The translations under genes and the position numbers were made by a program. DNA of 64,000 nucleotides. Origin: UBA4733 sp036734945 (lineage in GTDB: Bacteria > Chloroflexota > UBA4733). Of the stretch, positions 18,148-27,388 are shown one piece after another (position 1 is the first letter of the stretch; the number at the start of each line of letters is the position of its first letter). The DNA is taken from assembly GCA_036734945.1 (NCBI GenBank), contig DAIMXP010000008.1, positions 28,534 through 92,533 on the forward strand, given 5' to 3'. A model generated the notes under the pieces. The model was not told the DNA's origin. It saw only the letters and a list, made by a program, of their open reading frames with translations, and searched no databases.

Positions 18148-18723
18148 CTACGACAGGGGCCGTAGATCGTCCAGGGAAGCCTTGAGCTTCTGGAGCGCCA
18201 GACGCATGCGGCCCTTGACGGTGCCGAGGGGCGCCCCCAGGCGATAGGCGATTTCCTGCTGGGTCAGGCCGCCGAAGTAGGCCAGTTCGATCGTCTGGCG
18301 CTGCTCGTCGGGCAACTGCTGCAGGGCATCCCGTATTTGCGTCTGGGTCAGGTGCGCGTACAGATCGGTCCAGGCGTCACCCGTGGCGACGTCGTGTTTG
18401 ATGATGTCAAAGGGCTCACTCGGCGCCGACGTACGCTTGCGTATCACGTCGATGGAGCGGTGATGCACGATGCTGAGCAACCAGGTGTGGACAGCGCCGC
18501 GCCCCTGCTGAAAGGCGCCCGCCTGCCGCCAGAGCGTCAGGAAGGCTTCCTGCACAACGTCCTCAGCCTGGCCGCGATCGCCAATGATGCGAGTGGCCAG
18601 ACCCAATGCTATTCCACCATAGCGGTCGTAGAGCGTTGCCAGCGCCTCGGAGCGCTGCCGCACCACCGCCGCGATCAGTTCCTCATCTGTGGGATCGGCT
18701 GTCAGGGTACTGAGCAGTCTCAT
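18148..18723 (-). CDS. ECF RNA polymerase sigma factor (SigK-like)
   Basis: The 191-residue protein has sigma region 2 (LYDRYGGIALGLATRIIGD, then AEDVVQEAFLTLWRQA) and region 4 (LPDEQRQTIELAYFGGLTQQEIA, a helix-turn-helix ending GTVKGRMRLALQKL). There is no region 3, as usual for ECF factors. The nearest upstream gene on the same strand encodes an RskA-type anti-sigma factor, its likely partner. A 211-base gap lies between them, so a separate promoter is likely. Confidence 0.92.
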   Translation of the reverse strand: MRLLSTLTADPTDEELIAAVVRQRSEALATLYDRYGGIALGLATRIIGDRGQAEDVVQEAFLTLWRQAGAFQQGRGAVHTWLLSIVHHRSIDVIRKRTSAPSEPFDIIKHDVATGDAWTDLYAHLTQTQIRDALQQLPDEQRQTIELAYFGGLTQQEIAYRLGAPLGTVKGRMRLALQKLKASLDDLRPLS

Positions 18724-18934
18724 GACTCAGGAACCGGACCACAGCCGAAACGTGCCCGTGCCGGACATGCGGAAAAGGCGGCATGCGTAGCCATGTGTAG
18801 CAATCTCCCAGCCTGCAGTCTTGCGATTGTAGCACCGCCTGCTCATTTTTGGCTGGGACCGCCGTCAAATTGACAGACGTTCAGCCGAGTCAACACACCG
18901 GAAGGCTTTGGGCCGCCGATTCCAGGTCATTAGC

Positions 18935-19651
18935 TCAAACCGTGCCAACCATGATGGGCGACGTCGTCGGCGCTGGGCTGCCGCCCTGCGGCTCGACAGT
19001 GACAGCCAGCGCCGTCGTGCCGGCGGGCAACGCCGGCAAGGTCAGTACGGAACCCGACCGAAAGGTGACGGAGGGCAGCGGCTTGCTTCCCTGGAGGAAC
19101 CACAACTGGTAGGTCCGATCGGGTGGTAACGCCGGCAGGCTTGGCGCAGCGATGTACGGCGCCTTCCCCACCGGGCTGACCCAGATCACCGACGGCCCTG
19201 TGCCGGAGACCGGGGCAAGACGCACATAGCGCTGACCGTCCAGCACCGGCTGGGCGATCAACTGCTGCAACGTCAACTGCTGCTCCACGACGGCCAGTTC
19301 GGTCAGCTCCGCTGCGAGTTCGCGGCGCTGGCGAACATCATCGACGCCAACCAGCACGGCGACGGTCGCTGCCGCGACCCCCACCGCCCAACCGCCCCAC
19401 TGGCGACGGTTTACAACCGGCTGCGGTCGGGCCGTAGCGGCGGCCAGGATGCGCGCTCGCAACTCCGGCGACGCTGGAAGCGGCGCCACCGAGAGGGCAA
19501 GAGCGTTGCCGGCCGCTTGCATTTCTCCGTAGTAGCGATGGCAGTCGGCACAGCCGGTGAGGTGCTCCTCGACCCCATGCAGCTCCGCCGGGTCGAGGAT
19601 GCCAAGCGCATATTCGGCCGCGAGTTCCTTTATCTGCTCGTGCTCGTCCAT
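18935..19651 (-). CDS. RskA-type anti-sigma factor with zinc-finger N-terminus
   Basis: The 238-residue protein has the anti-sigma zinc motif HLTGCADC (H-x3-C-x2-C, about residues 30-37), a membrane helix near residues 85-103 (GGWAVGVAAATVAVLVGV) and an outside RskA domain with TYQLWFLQGSKPLPSV and ALAVTVEPQGGSPAPT. It should hold the ECF factor at the membrane until proteolysis frees it. It is upstream of the sigma gene on the minus strand, the reverse of the common sigma then anti-sigma order. Confidence 0.88.
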   Translation of the reverse strand: MDEHEQIKELAAEYALGILDPAELHGVEEHLTGCADCHRYYGEMQAAGNALALSVAPLPASPELRARILAAATARPQPVVNRRQWGGWAVGVAAATVAVLVGVDDVRQRRELAAELTELAVVEQQLTLQQLIAQPVLDGQRYVRLAPVSGTGPSVIWVSPVGKAPYIAAPSLPALPPDRTYQLWFLQGSKPLPSVTFRSGSVLTLPALPAGTTALAVTVEPQGGSPAPTTSPIMVGTV

Positions 19652-19821
19652 GCCACCTGACTTCGCCCATTACATCTCATGCTCGCTCCAGTATATCAAG
19701 CATACCGAGAGAACTGCAGTAGCTACCGCAATGGGGGGGGATAGGGCTGGCACGCGCAATTTCTTTGCCCCACGTACAATACGCCCCAGAGCAATCATGC
19801 ACCGAGGGAAGGGCGCCAACC

Positions 19822-20121
19822 ATGAAGGTCTGCCGTTACTGCCGAAAACTGAACAACGACAACGCCGGCTACTGCGAGAACTGCGGCGAACTGCTGGCCG
19901 CCGGCGGCGTCGCCGGTCACACCATCCTGCACGTCCAGATGAACAGCGGCTCGGCCGAAGTGGACCGCCTGGTCATTGGCGGTACGGCCAGCCTGGGCCA
20001 GACCAACGCCGCCCAGCAACTGCATGCCGGCGTGGAAGTTGCCGTCGACGAGCTGCCCGCCAATCGCTACGGTGGCCCGGATGGCTACACGCCGCGCAGC
20101 CGTCCAGAGTGGGACCAGTAA
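19822..20121 (+). CDS. Small zinc-ribbon protein
   Basis: The 99-residue protein begins MKVCRYCRKLN and continues YCENCGELL, giving two CxxC knuckles (Cys4, Cys7, and the YCENCG pair near 18-21) of a zinc ribbon. The rest is a polar domain with no known match to me. ATG 19822 follows a GAGGGAAGG site at 19803-19812. Such short DZANK-like proteins are common in Chloroflexota, usually of unknown role. Confidence 0.65.
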   Translation: MKVCRYCRKLNNDNAGYCENCGELLAAGGVAGHTILHVQMNSGSAEVDRLVIGGTASLGQTNAAQQLHAGVEVAVDELPANRYGGPDGYTPRSRPEWDQ

Positions 20122-20126
20122 CGGGG

Positions 20127-20261
20127 CGTGGCCGGCGACTGAAGTCGCGCCTACACGAAGCGAAGTCCGCCGTCGCGGACTCGTTCTCAGCCCGCGAAGG
20201 TGCCGGCAGCCGCAGGCTGACCATTCGCACCCAGTAGGCGCGACTTCAGTCGCCGGCCACG
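20127..20261. repeat. Palindromic element, 28-bp perfect arms (GACTGAAGTC family, copy 1)
   Basis: Arms at 20127-20154 and 20234-20261 are perfect inverted copies with core GGCGACTGAAGTCGCGCC. The inner part holds a second, decayed hairpin (GCGAAGTCCGC near 20158). A related element is at 28018-28103 and a half copy at 63924-63950. It lies between convergent genes, where it could also act as a bidirectional terminator. Confidence 0.85.
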
Positions 20262-20264
20262 TAC

Positions 20265-20720
20265 CTAGCGAGCTCGTCGGCGCAAAAAACTCCCCGCGCC
20301 GCCGCCGAGTGCCGACAGCACGCCCGCACTTACCGCCAGGAAGATCAGTTCGCGCAACAGATCGCCGCGCACACTGCCCACGGCGGTCGTGTCGCCGTTC
20401 GCGGTGTCGCCATTGATCAGGAAGCTTGGCCCCAAGCCAGAGATGCTGAGGGTCACAGCCAGGGTAATCAACGCCAGGATCAACACCAGGACGAAACCCA
20501 GGCAGCCCGCCAGCCAACCCCGCCGCCCCGTCACTGCTCCCGCCGCCATGCCGGCCGCCAGGAAGCCGAAGGCCGCTTTCAGCAGCAGGGGCAACGGATC
20601 GCGCGGGTTGACCACCCCCCACAGGACCAGGAAATACACCGGCAGTGCCACCAGGAAGGGCAGCCAGCCCGGCATGCGGGCGCGGGCCCGGCGCGGACGG
20701 CCGTAGGCGGGGATGACCAC
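20265..20720 (-). CDS. Small multi-pass membrane protein of unknown function
   Basis: From GTG 20720 (GGGGAG just upstream) the protein is about 151 residues. The frame could extend to ATG 20819, but that would overlap the upstream oxidoreductase by 70 bases, so the inner start is preferred. Four hydrophobic segments are visible: FLVALPVYFLVLWGVV, LLLKAAFGFLAAGMAAGAV, LAGCLGFVLVLILALITLAV, and ELIFLAVSAGVLSALGGGAG. A short polar loop (NGDTANGDTTAVG) separates the third and fourth. No family recognised. Confidence 0.6.
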   Translation of the reverse strand: MVIPAYGRPRRARARMPGWLPFLVALPVYFLVLWGVVNPRDPLPLLLKAAFGFLAAGMAAGAVTGRRGWLAGCLGFVLVLILALITLAVTLSISGLGPSFLINGDTANGDTTAVGSVRGDLLRELIFLAVSAGVLSALGGGAGSFLRRRAR

Positions 20721-20749
20721 CGGCTCCCCGGCCCTCCGCGCCGCCGTGT

Positions 20750-21901
20750 CTAGCCTTGCTGGCGTTGCCGCCAGATCGGCGTCGGGCTGCTCAGCTCTGG
20801 ATCGGGAAGCGTCACCCATTGCCCGGTCTCCGCCGACTTCTGGATCGCCAGGATGATCTCGATGGCATGGCGCGCTTGCTCACCGGGGATAATCGGGGCC
20901 CGGTCGTCGCGGATGGCCAGCACCATGTCTTCGATTTCCTGGGTGTGTCCGTCAAAGCTAACCGCCATCGGGTCGGAGGAAGGATTGCCCCGACCACCGG
21001 GGTACATCCGGCGCATCTCTTCATCGTCGGCCTGTTCGTTGGGACCCTTGATTCGCCAACTGACCACCTCACCGTCATTGCGCACGATGATACTGCCATG
21101 TTCCCCGAAGACGTGGAAATCGTTGCTGTAACCGGGATAGGCCAGGGTTGTGCAGACAATGTTGCCGATAGCGCCGTTCTCAAATTCAATCAGCGCCATG
21201 CCAACGTCTTCGCACTCGATGTTGTGGGCAAACGTCCCGGTGCGCGCCACGACACGCTTGACGGGACCGACGGCCCACTGAATAAAGTCCACGCTATGGA
21301 CGCCCTGGTTCATCACCGAGCCGCCGCCATCCAGCGACCAGGTGCCGTGCCAGCCCGCCGGCCAGCCGCCGTCGTAGTAGCTCTGCGCGCGCCACCAGTA
21401 GAGGTGAATATCGGCATAGTAAATGCGCCCCAACTGCCCGCTGCGAATCGCCTCACGAACCTTCTGCGAAACAGGGTGCAGCCGGCGCTGGAAGATGCCG
21501 CCCAGCTTGACGTTGTGCTGATGCGCCGCCGCAATCAACTCGTCCGCCCTGGCCAAATTCACGTCCAGCGGCTTCTCGCAGATGATGTGCTTGCCGGCCT
21601 GCGCCACCTTGATGCCGGCTTCGGCGTGCATGCCCGTGGGCAAGGCGATGTTGACAACGTCAATCTCCGGGTCCAGCAGCATGTCGTCCAGACTGTAATA
21701 CGCCTTGCAGCCGTACTCCGCCGCCACCTTGTCGGCCAACTCCTGCCGCACGTCGCAGATGGCAACCAGGCGGGCGCCTTTTGCCGCTTTCACCGACCGG
21801 CAATGGTGCCTGCCCATGCCCAGTCCGACCACGCCGAAGCCGAGCGTCTTCTCGTCCTCCTCGATCCGGGTTCCCGTTGTGATCTCAGCCATACTCGCCA
21901 T
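20750..21901 (-). CDS. Gfo/Idh/MocA family oxidoreductase
   Basis: The 383-residue protein has an N-terminal Rossmann fold with GFGVVGLGMGRHHCRSV (GxGxxG-type NAD(P) site near residue 23) and the family motif CEKPLDVN (near 108-115) whose Lys is catalytic. The C-terminal domain has GGGSVMNQGVHSVDFIQW and a dimer beta-sheet. Such enzymes oxidise or reduce sugars or cyclitols; the substrate cannot be read from sequence. The start follows AAGGAGG. An alternative ATG lies three codons in. Confidence 0.9.
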   Translation of the reverse strand: MASMAEITTGTRIEEDEKTLGFGVVGLGMGRHHCRSVKAAKGARLVAICDVRQELADKVAAEYGCKAYYSLDDMLLDPEIDVVNIALPTGMHAEAGIKVAQAGKHIICEKPLDVNLARADELIAAAHQHNVKLGGIFQRRLHPVSQKVREAIRSGQLGRIYYADIHLYWWRAQSYYDGGWPAGWHGTWSLDGGGSVMNQGVHSVDFIQWAVGPVKRVVARTGTFAHNIECEDVGMALIEFENGAIGNIVCTTLAYPGYSNDFHVFGEHGSIIVRNDGEVVSWRIKGPNEQADDEEMRRMYPGGRGNPSSDPMAVSFDGHTQEIEDMVLAIRDDRAPIIPGEQARHAIEIILAIQKSAETGQWVTLPDPELSSPTPIWRQRQQG

Positions 21902-21968
21902 TTCCTCCTTGCCGGAAGTTCCGCCGGCATTTCGTCAACGCACAGGACAAAACAGTAGCATATACGAG

Positions 21969-22315
21969 GGGCGCCTGCGGGCGCACCCCACCCGCGCGCT
22001 CCGCTTGCCGGCCCTCCCCTTAAAAGGAGAGGGCCTCGTCGCAGACGGCAGGACGGCTGTGAAAGGGCAAAGAGAGGTAGCTCTGGCGGCGTGGCGTATC
22101 AGCGCAGCAGGATGAGCTGATCCCGGTGAGTTACTCTGGCAATGAGTGGTGCACAAGAGTGGAGTCAGCAGCAACTCTACTCAGCCCTTCCCGTGCCCAG
22201 CCATGTCAGTGGCGCCGGTGCTAACGACCGTCAATGCAGGTGCAGCGAGGCCCTCTCCCGTCAGGGGGAGGGCCGGCAAGCGGAGCGCGCGGGTGGGGTG
22301 CGCCCGCAGGCGCCC
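21969..22315. repeat. Inverted-repeat element with 51-bp perfect arms
   Basis: Arms 21969-22019 and 22265-22315 are exact inverted copies, rich in GCGC and CCCTCCCC runs, separated by 245 bases without a credible gene. Beyond the inner ends the pairing continues imperfectly (AGGAGAGGGCCTCG against CGAGGCCCTCTCC). It fills the gap between the oxidoreductase gene and the HlyD-like gene. Confidence 0.85.
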
Positions 22316-22322
22316 TCCACCC

Positions 22323-22988
22323 TCACTGCACCCGTATACTCACCTCCGCCGACATGCCGGGGTAAATCGGCAAGCCAGGGTCGGTCGTAAAGGCGATCAG
22401 CACGGGCACCTGGGGCGTGCCGCTTGCCGGTTGGGCGCCGGTCGCCGTTGTCACAAGATCAGAAGTGGCGGGGGTCAGGCCGCCAACTTCACCGCCGATA
22501 TTCTTATCGAAGGCCCGCAGGTAGATCGTCGCCGGCTGGCCAACCTGGATCAACGGCACCTTGCTTTCATCGACGTTGGCAATGACATAGAGTTTGGCGA
22601 GGTCGACCAACGAGAGGATGGGCGCCCCCGCCGCAGCACGCTCGCCGACGTGGACGTAGCGCTTGATCACCGTACCAGACAGCGGCGCCTTGATCGGCGC
22701 CCGCACCGAATCGCCAACCGCGGCTTGCCCGACTACCTGCGGGATCGTCATATCAAGCGTGGCAACGGTCTGACCCTGCTCCACCGCTGCCCCCACGTCA
22801 AAGGGCAGATCAGTCACTTCGCCGCTGCCGGGCGCCGACACCTGCACCACGCTCCCGCTGACGCGGGCGGTGATGGACTTTACATAGTAGCTAGAATCGT
22901 GCCAGATCGAGAAGCCGGCCAGACTCGCGCCAATGAGGAGTGGGACGATGGCGATCAACACCAGGGTAAGGATGCGCTTCTTGGTCAA
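22323..22988 (-). CDS. HlyD-like membrane fusion / efflux adaptor protein
   Basis: The 221-residue protein has one N-terminal membrane anchor (ILTLVLIAIVPLLIGASLAG), then a split biotinyl-lipoyl-like domain (SVVQVSAPGSGEVTDLPFDV and VRAPIKAPLSGTVIKRYVHV), and a C-terminal beta-barrel. The long alpha-hairpin of Gram-negative adaptors is missing, which fits a cell without a classical outer-membrane tunnel. It lies downstream of the two ABC exporter genes on the same strand and probably works with them. Confidence 0.8.
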   Translation of the reverse strand: MTKKRILTLVLIAIVPLLIGASLAGFSIWHDSSYYVKSITARVSGSVVQVSAPGSGEVTDLPFDVGAAVEQGQTVATLDMTIPQVVGQAAVGDSVRAPIKAPLSGTVIKRYVHVGERAAAGAPILSLVDLAKLYVIANVDESKVPLIQVGQPATIYLRAFDKNIGGEVGGLTPATSDLVTTATGAQPASGTPQVPVLIAFTTDPGLPIYPGMSAEVSIRVQ

Positions 22989-23042
22989 TCAGGTAGTCCT
23001 TGATCGGTTCCGCCGGGGTGGCCGCCACAGCCCCCGACATGC

Positions 23043-24884
23043 TTATCCAGCGGCGGCCAGCAGCGCCTCCTGGGCTGCAAATTGGATCTCGTACAACGCG
23101 CGGTAGGCGCCGCCTCTCGCCAGCAACTCGTCGTGGCTACCCTGCTCCACCATGCGGCCGTGGTCCATCACCACGATGCGGTCGGCATCACGAATCGTCG
23201 ACAGGCGGTGGGCGATTACGAAGACGGTGCGGCCGCGCATCACGCGGTCGAGTGCTTCCTGGATCAACACCTCCGTCTCGGTATCCACGTCGGACGTGGC
23301 CTCATCGAGGATCAGGATGCGCGGATTGGCCAGGATGGCCCGCGCCAGGGCGATGCGCTGCCGTTGGCCGCGCGAGAGTTGCTGGCCCCCTTCGCCGGCG
23401 TTGGTAGCGTAGCCCTGGGGCAACTGCATGATGAACTCGTGGGCGTGCGCCTCCCGCGCTGCCACCTCCACCTCTTCATCGGATGCCCCCAGGCGACCGT
23501 AGCGAATGTTCTCCAGCAGACTGCCGTTGAAGAGATAGGTTTCCTGCAGCACCACCGCCATGTGGGAACGCAGCGAGCCGAGCGTGATCTGCTTGACGTC
23601 GCGGCCGTCGATGCGCACCACGCCTTCCTCCGCATCATAGAAGCGGGGGATCAAGTTGACAATCGTCGTCTTACCGGAGCCGGTGTGGCCGACCAGCGCC
23701 ACCATCTCGCCCGGCGCGGCGGCAATAGTGACGTCCTGCAAGACGGGTGTGCCGGGCACATAGCTGAAGCCGACGTGCTCCAACTCTACGGCCCCCTCGC
23801 AGGTCTCCAGGGGTAAGGCGCCCTCCTGCTCTTCCACACCCACCACTTCGTCCATGAACTGGAAAACGCGCTCGGCGCCGGCCATAGCCTGCTGGATGGT
23901 GTTGTTTACGGTGATGAGGTCGTTCACCGGTTGATAGAAGGCGGTGAGATAGGAGGTGAAGGCGACCAGCGTGCCGATCGTCATATCGCCGGCGAAGATC
24001 CAGTAGGAACCGAAGCTCAGCACCAGGGCGTTGCCGACGATGGAGATCATCTGAATGGTCGGGCTGGCGATCGCCTGCACCGTCGCCGTGTCCATGTTGG
24101 CGCGCATGTTCTGGCGGTTCTGGTCCTGGAAGCGCTCCATCTGTTGACCCTCGCGGGCGAAGGCCCGGCTGACGCGCGCCCCGGTGATGTTCTCCGCCAG
24201 CACTGCGTTGACACCGGCGATCTTCTCCTGCACCTTCTTGTAACGGGTGCGCAACAGGGAGGATGTCAGCACGCTGGCGACCAGCAGGGCCGGCAGGGTA
24301 GTGAAACAGAGTAGCGCCAGACGCCAGTTGAGAAACATCAGGATGCCGGCATAGGCGACGACGTTGATCATGCCGATGGCGGCCTGGATCACGCCGCCGC
24401 TCAGCGAGTTCTGGATCACGTTGATATCGTTCGTCACGCGGGAGACGATCTCGCCGGTGCCGTTCTTCTCGTAGAAGCGTAGCGACAGTTGCAATAGCCG
24501 CTCGTAGAGGTCCTTGCCCAGCCGATAGATTAGTTGCTGCGACGCCACGGCCAGCGCGTAGCGGTTGACGTAGGTCAGTAGGTAGCGCACCGTCTGCAAG
24601 GCGATCAGCGCCAGGGTGATGACGACCAGCCGGGACGTATCGCCCTGCGCGATCACTTTATCCACGACCAGCTTGGTCAGCAACGGCGGAGCCATGTTCA
24701 GGCCGGAAGCGATGAGCACGGCAAAACCGGAAACGACCAGGAAGTTGCGCTGCGAGCCGATCAGCCCGCCCATGCGTTTCAACAGCGGCCAGACCGGCGA
24801 CTGAATCTGCGCCTTCTCCATGCCTGCGCTGTGCCAGCCGCCGCCACCACCACCACCACCACCACCACCCATACGCATGCTCAT
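23043..24884 (-). CDS. ABC exporter half-transporter, second subunit
   Basis: The 613-residue protein joins a six-helix type I export domain (about 50-330) to an ATPase domain with Walker A GHTGSGKTTIV, Walker B ILILDEATSDVDTETE and signature QLSRGQRQRIAL. The signature has Arg where SGG is usual. The N-terminus carries a run of 11 Gly (residues 6-16) coded by a repeated trinucleotide. Its ATG overlaps the stop of the upstream half-transporter (ATGA), so the pair is translated together and probably forms a heterodimeric drug or lipid exporter. Confidence 0.92.
   Translation of the reverse strand: MSMRMGGGGGGGGGGGWHSAGMEKAQIQSPVWPLLKRMGGLIGSQRNFLVVSGFAVLIASGLNMAPPLLTKLVVDKVIAQGDTSRLVVITLALIALQTVRYLLTYVNRYALAVASQQLIYRLGKDLYERLLQLSLRFYEKNGTGEIVSRVTNDINVIQNSLSGGVIQAAIGMINVVAYAGILMFLNWRLALLCFTTLPALLVASVLTSSLLRTRYKKVQEKIAGVNAVLAENITGARVSRAFAREGQQMERFQDQNRQNMRANMDTATVQAIASPTIQMISIVGNALVLSFGSYWIFAGDMTIGTLVAFTSYLTAFYQPVNDLITVNNTIQQAMAGAERVFQFMDEVVGVEEQEGALPLETCEGAVELEHVGFSYVPGTPVLQDVTIAAAPGEMVALVGHTGSGKTTIVNLIPRFYDAEEGVVRIDGRDVKQITLGSLRSHMAVVLQETYLFNGSLLENIRYGRLGASDEEVEVAAREAHAHEFIMQLPQGYATNAGEGGQQLSRGQRQRIALARAILANPRILILDEATSDVDTETEVLIQEALDRVMRGRTVFVIAHRLSTIRDADRIVVMDHGRMVEQGSHDELLARGGAYRALYEIQFAAQEALLAAAG
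24844..24869. repeat. Trinucleotide microsatellite (CAC/GTG) in ABC gene start
   Basis: About 26 bases of uninterrupted CCA repeats lie inside codons 6-16 of the downstream ABC half-transporter, coding a polyglycine run on the minus strand. Triplet slippage would change the number of glycines without breaking the frame. Confidence 0.9.
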
Positions 24885-26662
24885 CGGCGCGCTCCCCCAC
24901 TCATGACTAATTCCGGCCCCGTCGCTGCCGCTCCCCTCGTCCCCTGCGCCCGGAACTGCAGGTCGTAGAGGTGGCGGTAGGCCTCGCTGGTCTCCAGCAG
25001 TTCGCTGTGCTTGCCGCGAGCCACGACGCGGCCCTCCTCCATCACCAGGATCTGGTCGGCACGCAGGACGGTGGCGAGGCGGTGGGCAATTACGATGGTG
25101 GTGCGGTTCTGCATGATGGACTGCAAGGCCTGGTTGATCAGGTAGTCGGTGCGCGTGTCCACGGCCGACGTCGCCTCATCCAGGATCAGGATGCGCGGGT
25201 CGATCAGGATGGCGCGGGCGATGGCCAGGCGCTGGCGTTGCCCGCCGGAGAGGCGGGCGCCGCGCTCGCCGACCAGCGTCTCGTAGCCGTCCGACAGCTC
25301 GCTGATGAACTCGTCGGCGTGTGCTGCTTTCGCCGCCGCCACTATGTCGTCCATGGTGGCATCGGTACGCCCGTAGCAGATATTTTCCCGGATACTCATA
25401 TTAAAGAGGAAAGTCTCCTGCAACACCATCCCCACCTGGGAGCGCAGCGACTCCAGCTTGACATCACGCACATCAATGCCATCAATCAGCACACGACCCT
25501 CGGTAGCGTCGTAGAAGCGCGGCAGCAGGTTGATCAACGTCGTCTTGCCCGACCCGGAGGGACCAACCAGAGCAAAGGTCTCACCCGGTGCGATCTCGAA
25601 GGAGATGTCGCGCAGCAGCGGCGGGTTGTCGTGGTAGGCGAAAGAAACGTGCTCAAGGGTCACGCGGCCTTTGAGTGCGGGCAAGACGATCGCTGCCGGC
25701 TTGTCAGCAACGTCTGTGGGCGTATCCAGGATCAGGAACACCCGCTCGCCGGCTGCCCCGGCCTGGGAGGCCATCTGGTTGAGGAAGCCGATCACGCGCA
25801 CGGGCGCCCACATGGCGATGGCATAGGCCTGGAAGGCGACCAGGCTGCCGAGCGACATGTTGTGGCCGATCACCTGCGTGGCGCCAAACGTCAGCACGAG
25901 GGCCTGGCTGATGGAAGCAGCGAAATCCTGACCAGGGAAGATATAGCCCGTTTGCAGGGTCGCCTTCAGCCGCGTCTGACGCATCGCGTAGTTCACCGTA
26001 TTAAAGCGATCCGCCTCGTACTGCTCCCGACCAAAAGCTTTGATCAACTTGATGGCCGATGTCGTCTCCTGAATGACCGTATTGACATCCGCCATACGTT
26101 GCTGCAGCGCTCGCCAGGCCGGCCGCAACTCGTTCATCTTCTTCTGATAGAAGATGATCAGGGGCAGCACGGCCAGGGCGACGAAGGTCAGGCGCACGTC
26201 AAGGAAGAGCATGATCGTCAGGTTGACGATGATCGTGACGATGGTATTGATCAGCCGGGCCAGGCCGCTACCGAGGAAGCTCTGGATGGTCGCCACGTCG
26301 TTCGTCACGCGCGACATCAACTGGCCGGTCTGATTGGTGTCGAAGAAGCTCATCGACTGCGACTGCAGGTGCCCGTAGAGCTTGTTGCGCATGTCGAACA
26401 CGACGTGCTGCCCCAGCCATTGCTCCAGGTACCCCTCGAAGGAGGTGGCGGCGTTGGTCAACAGGGCCACCAGCAGCATCGCCACGGTGAGCACGATAAT
26501 CAGCTTGCCGTTCTGCTTGCCGATGCCGTTATCGATGATGGAACGTGAAAAGAGAGCCGGCCCCATGCGCGAGAACGAGAGCACGAAAATCATGCTGAGG
26601 TCCAGCGCCGAGACGTACCAGTAGGGACCGAGAAAGGCGAGGAGCCGTAGAATGACCTTCAT
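24881..26662 (-). CDS. ABC exporter half-transporter, first subunit
   Basis: The 593-residue protein has a six-helix type I export domain (about 1-310) and an ATPase domain with Walker A GPSGSGKTTLI, canonical signature LSGGQRQRLAIA and Walker B ILILDEATSAVDTRTD, followed by H-loop IVIAHRLAT. It precedes the second subunit with a four-base overlap and follows a MarR-type gene by 33 bases. The order regulator, exporter, exporter, adaptor suggests a drug-responsive efflux operon. Confidence 0.93.
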   Translation of the reverse strand: MKVILRLLAFLGPYWYVSALDLSMIFVLSFSRMGPALFSRSIIDNGIGKQNGKLIIVLTVAMLLVALLTNAATSFEGYLEQWLGQHVVFDMRNKLYGHLQSQSMSFFDTNQTGQLMSRVTNDVATIQSFLGSGLARLINTIVTIIVNLTIMLFLDVRLTFVALAVLPLIIFYQKKMNELRPAWRALQQRMADVNTVIQETTSAIKLIKAFGREQYEADRFNTVNYAMRQTRLKATLQTGYIFPGQDFAASISQALVLTFGATQVIGHNMSLGSLVAFQAYAIAMWAPVRVIGFLNQMASQAGAAGERVFLILDTPTDVADKPAAIVLPALKGRVTLEHVSFAYHDNPPLLRDISFEIAPGETFALVGPSGSGKTTLINLLPRFYDATEGRVLIDGIDVRDVKLESLRSQVGMVLQETFLFNMSIRENICYGRTDATMDDIVAAAKAAHADEFISELSDGYETLVGERGARLSGGQRQRLAIARAILIDPRILILDEATSAVDTRTDYLINQALQSIMQNRTTIVIAHRLATVLRADQILVMEEGRVVARGKHSELLETSEAYRHLYDLQFRAQGTRGAAATGPELVMSGGARR

Positions 26663-26695
26663 ATTCGCAGCCCGAAGCCAGGGTAATGCCTCACG

Positions 26696-27181
26696 CTAGC
26701 GGCTTTCCTGCGGCGCCGACGAAGCCGGCACGGCTGGTCGGAGCAGACCGAGTGCGCCGGCCAGCGCGCTGAGACCTTCCTGCAAGAGGTCGATCTGCGC
26801 TGCCGTCAGCCGCCCCAGCGCCTGATCGACGCGTGCGCGACGCTCCTCGCGCAGCCGTTCCACCAGCGCCGTCCCTTCCGGCGTCAACAGATTGATGACC
26901 ATCCGCCGGTCCTCCGGGTCAGCTTCCCGCGCGACATAGCCGGCGCGCACCAGGCGCTCCAGGGTGGCGGATACCGTGGGTAGTTTCACGCCCATCTTGC
27001 CGGCCAGCGCGCCAACCGTCGCCGGGCCGCGATAGTAAAGGGAAAAAAGCACCTTGAGCTGCGCCATCGAGACATCAAGCGACAGCCAGTCTTCATCTTG
27101 CGGGTCACGCAGGGCCCGGCTCACCCGGTGCAGCAAGGCCGCCGTGCGTTCGCACTGGCTCTGGTTGCTCTCTGCTGCCAT
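26696..27181 (-). CDS. MarR family transcriptional regulator
   Basis: The 161-residue protein has the MarR winged helix: GPATVGALAGKMGVKLPTVS as the recognition region and ADPEDRRMVINLLTPEG as the wing, with flanking dimer helices. It is first in the operon with the ABC exporter pair 33 bases downstream, so it most likely represses this operon and is released by a ligand carried by the exporter. No clear operator palindrome was identified by eye in the 207-base upstream gap. Confidence 0.9.
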   Translation of the reverse strand: MAAESNQSQCERTAALLHRVSRALRDPQDEDWLSLDVSMAQLKVLFSLYYRGPATVGALAGKMGVKLPTVSATLERLVRAGYVAREADPEDRRMVINLLTPEGTALVERLREERRARVDQALGRLTAAQIDLLQEGLSALAGALGLLRPAVPASSAPQESR

Positions 27182-27388
27182 GTCCCACTACTTCGTGCTG
27201 AACGAACTATTCGCTGGAGTCTAACAGGTTCCGGCAGAGATGACAAGCAGCAGTCAGGAGTCGTAAGGGCAGGCCCCTGCGCCCGCCCTACAGGGGGAAA
27301 CCGTCCGGTGGCCACGCAAAACGCTGTAGCGCACCCGTGGGAGTTCCCGGCGTCGGCCTCCCCGGTGTTGGGCAACTCGCGGCAGCAG

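Noticed and set aside
20721..20819. Longer start for the small membrane protein
   Set aside because: It would overlap the oxidoreductase gene by 70 bases and adds a polar segment that mirrors that gene; GTG 20720 has a ribosome site.
24971..26548. A 525-codon plus-strand frame
   Set aside because: It is the shadow of the ABC half-transporter, whose Walker and signature motifs are intact on the minus strand.
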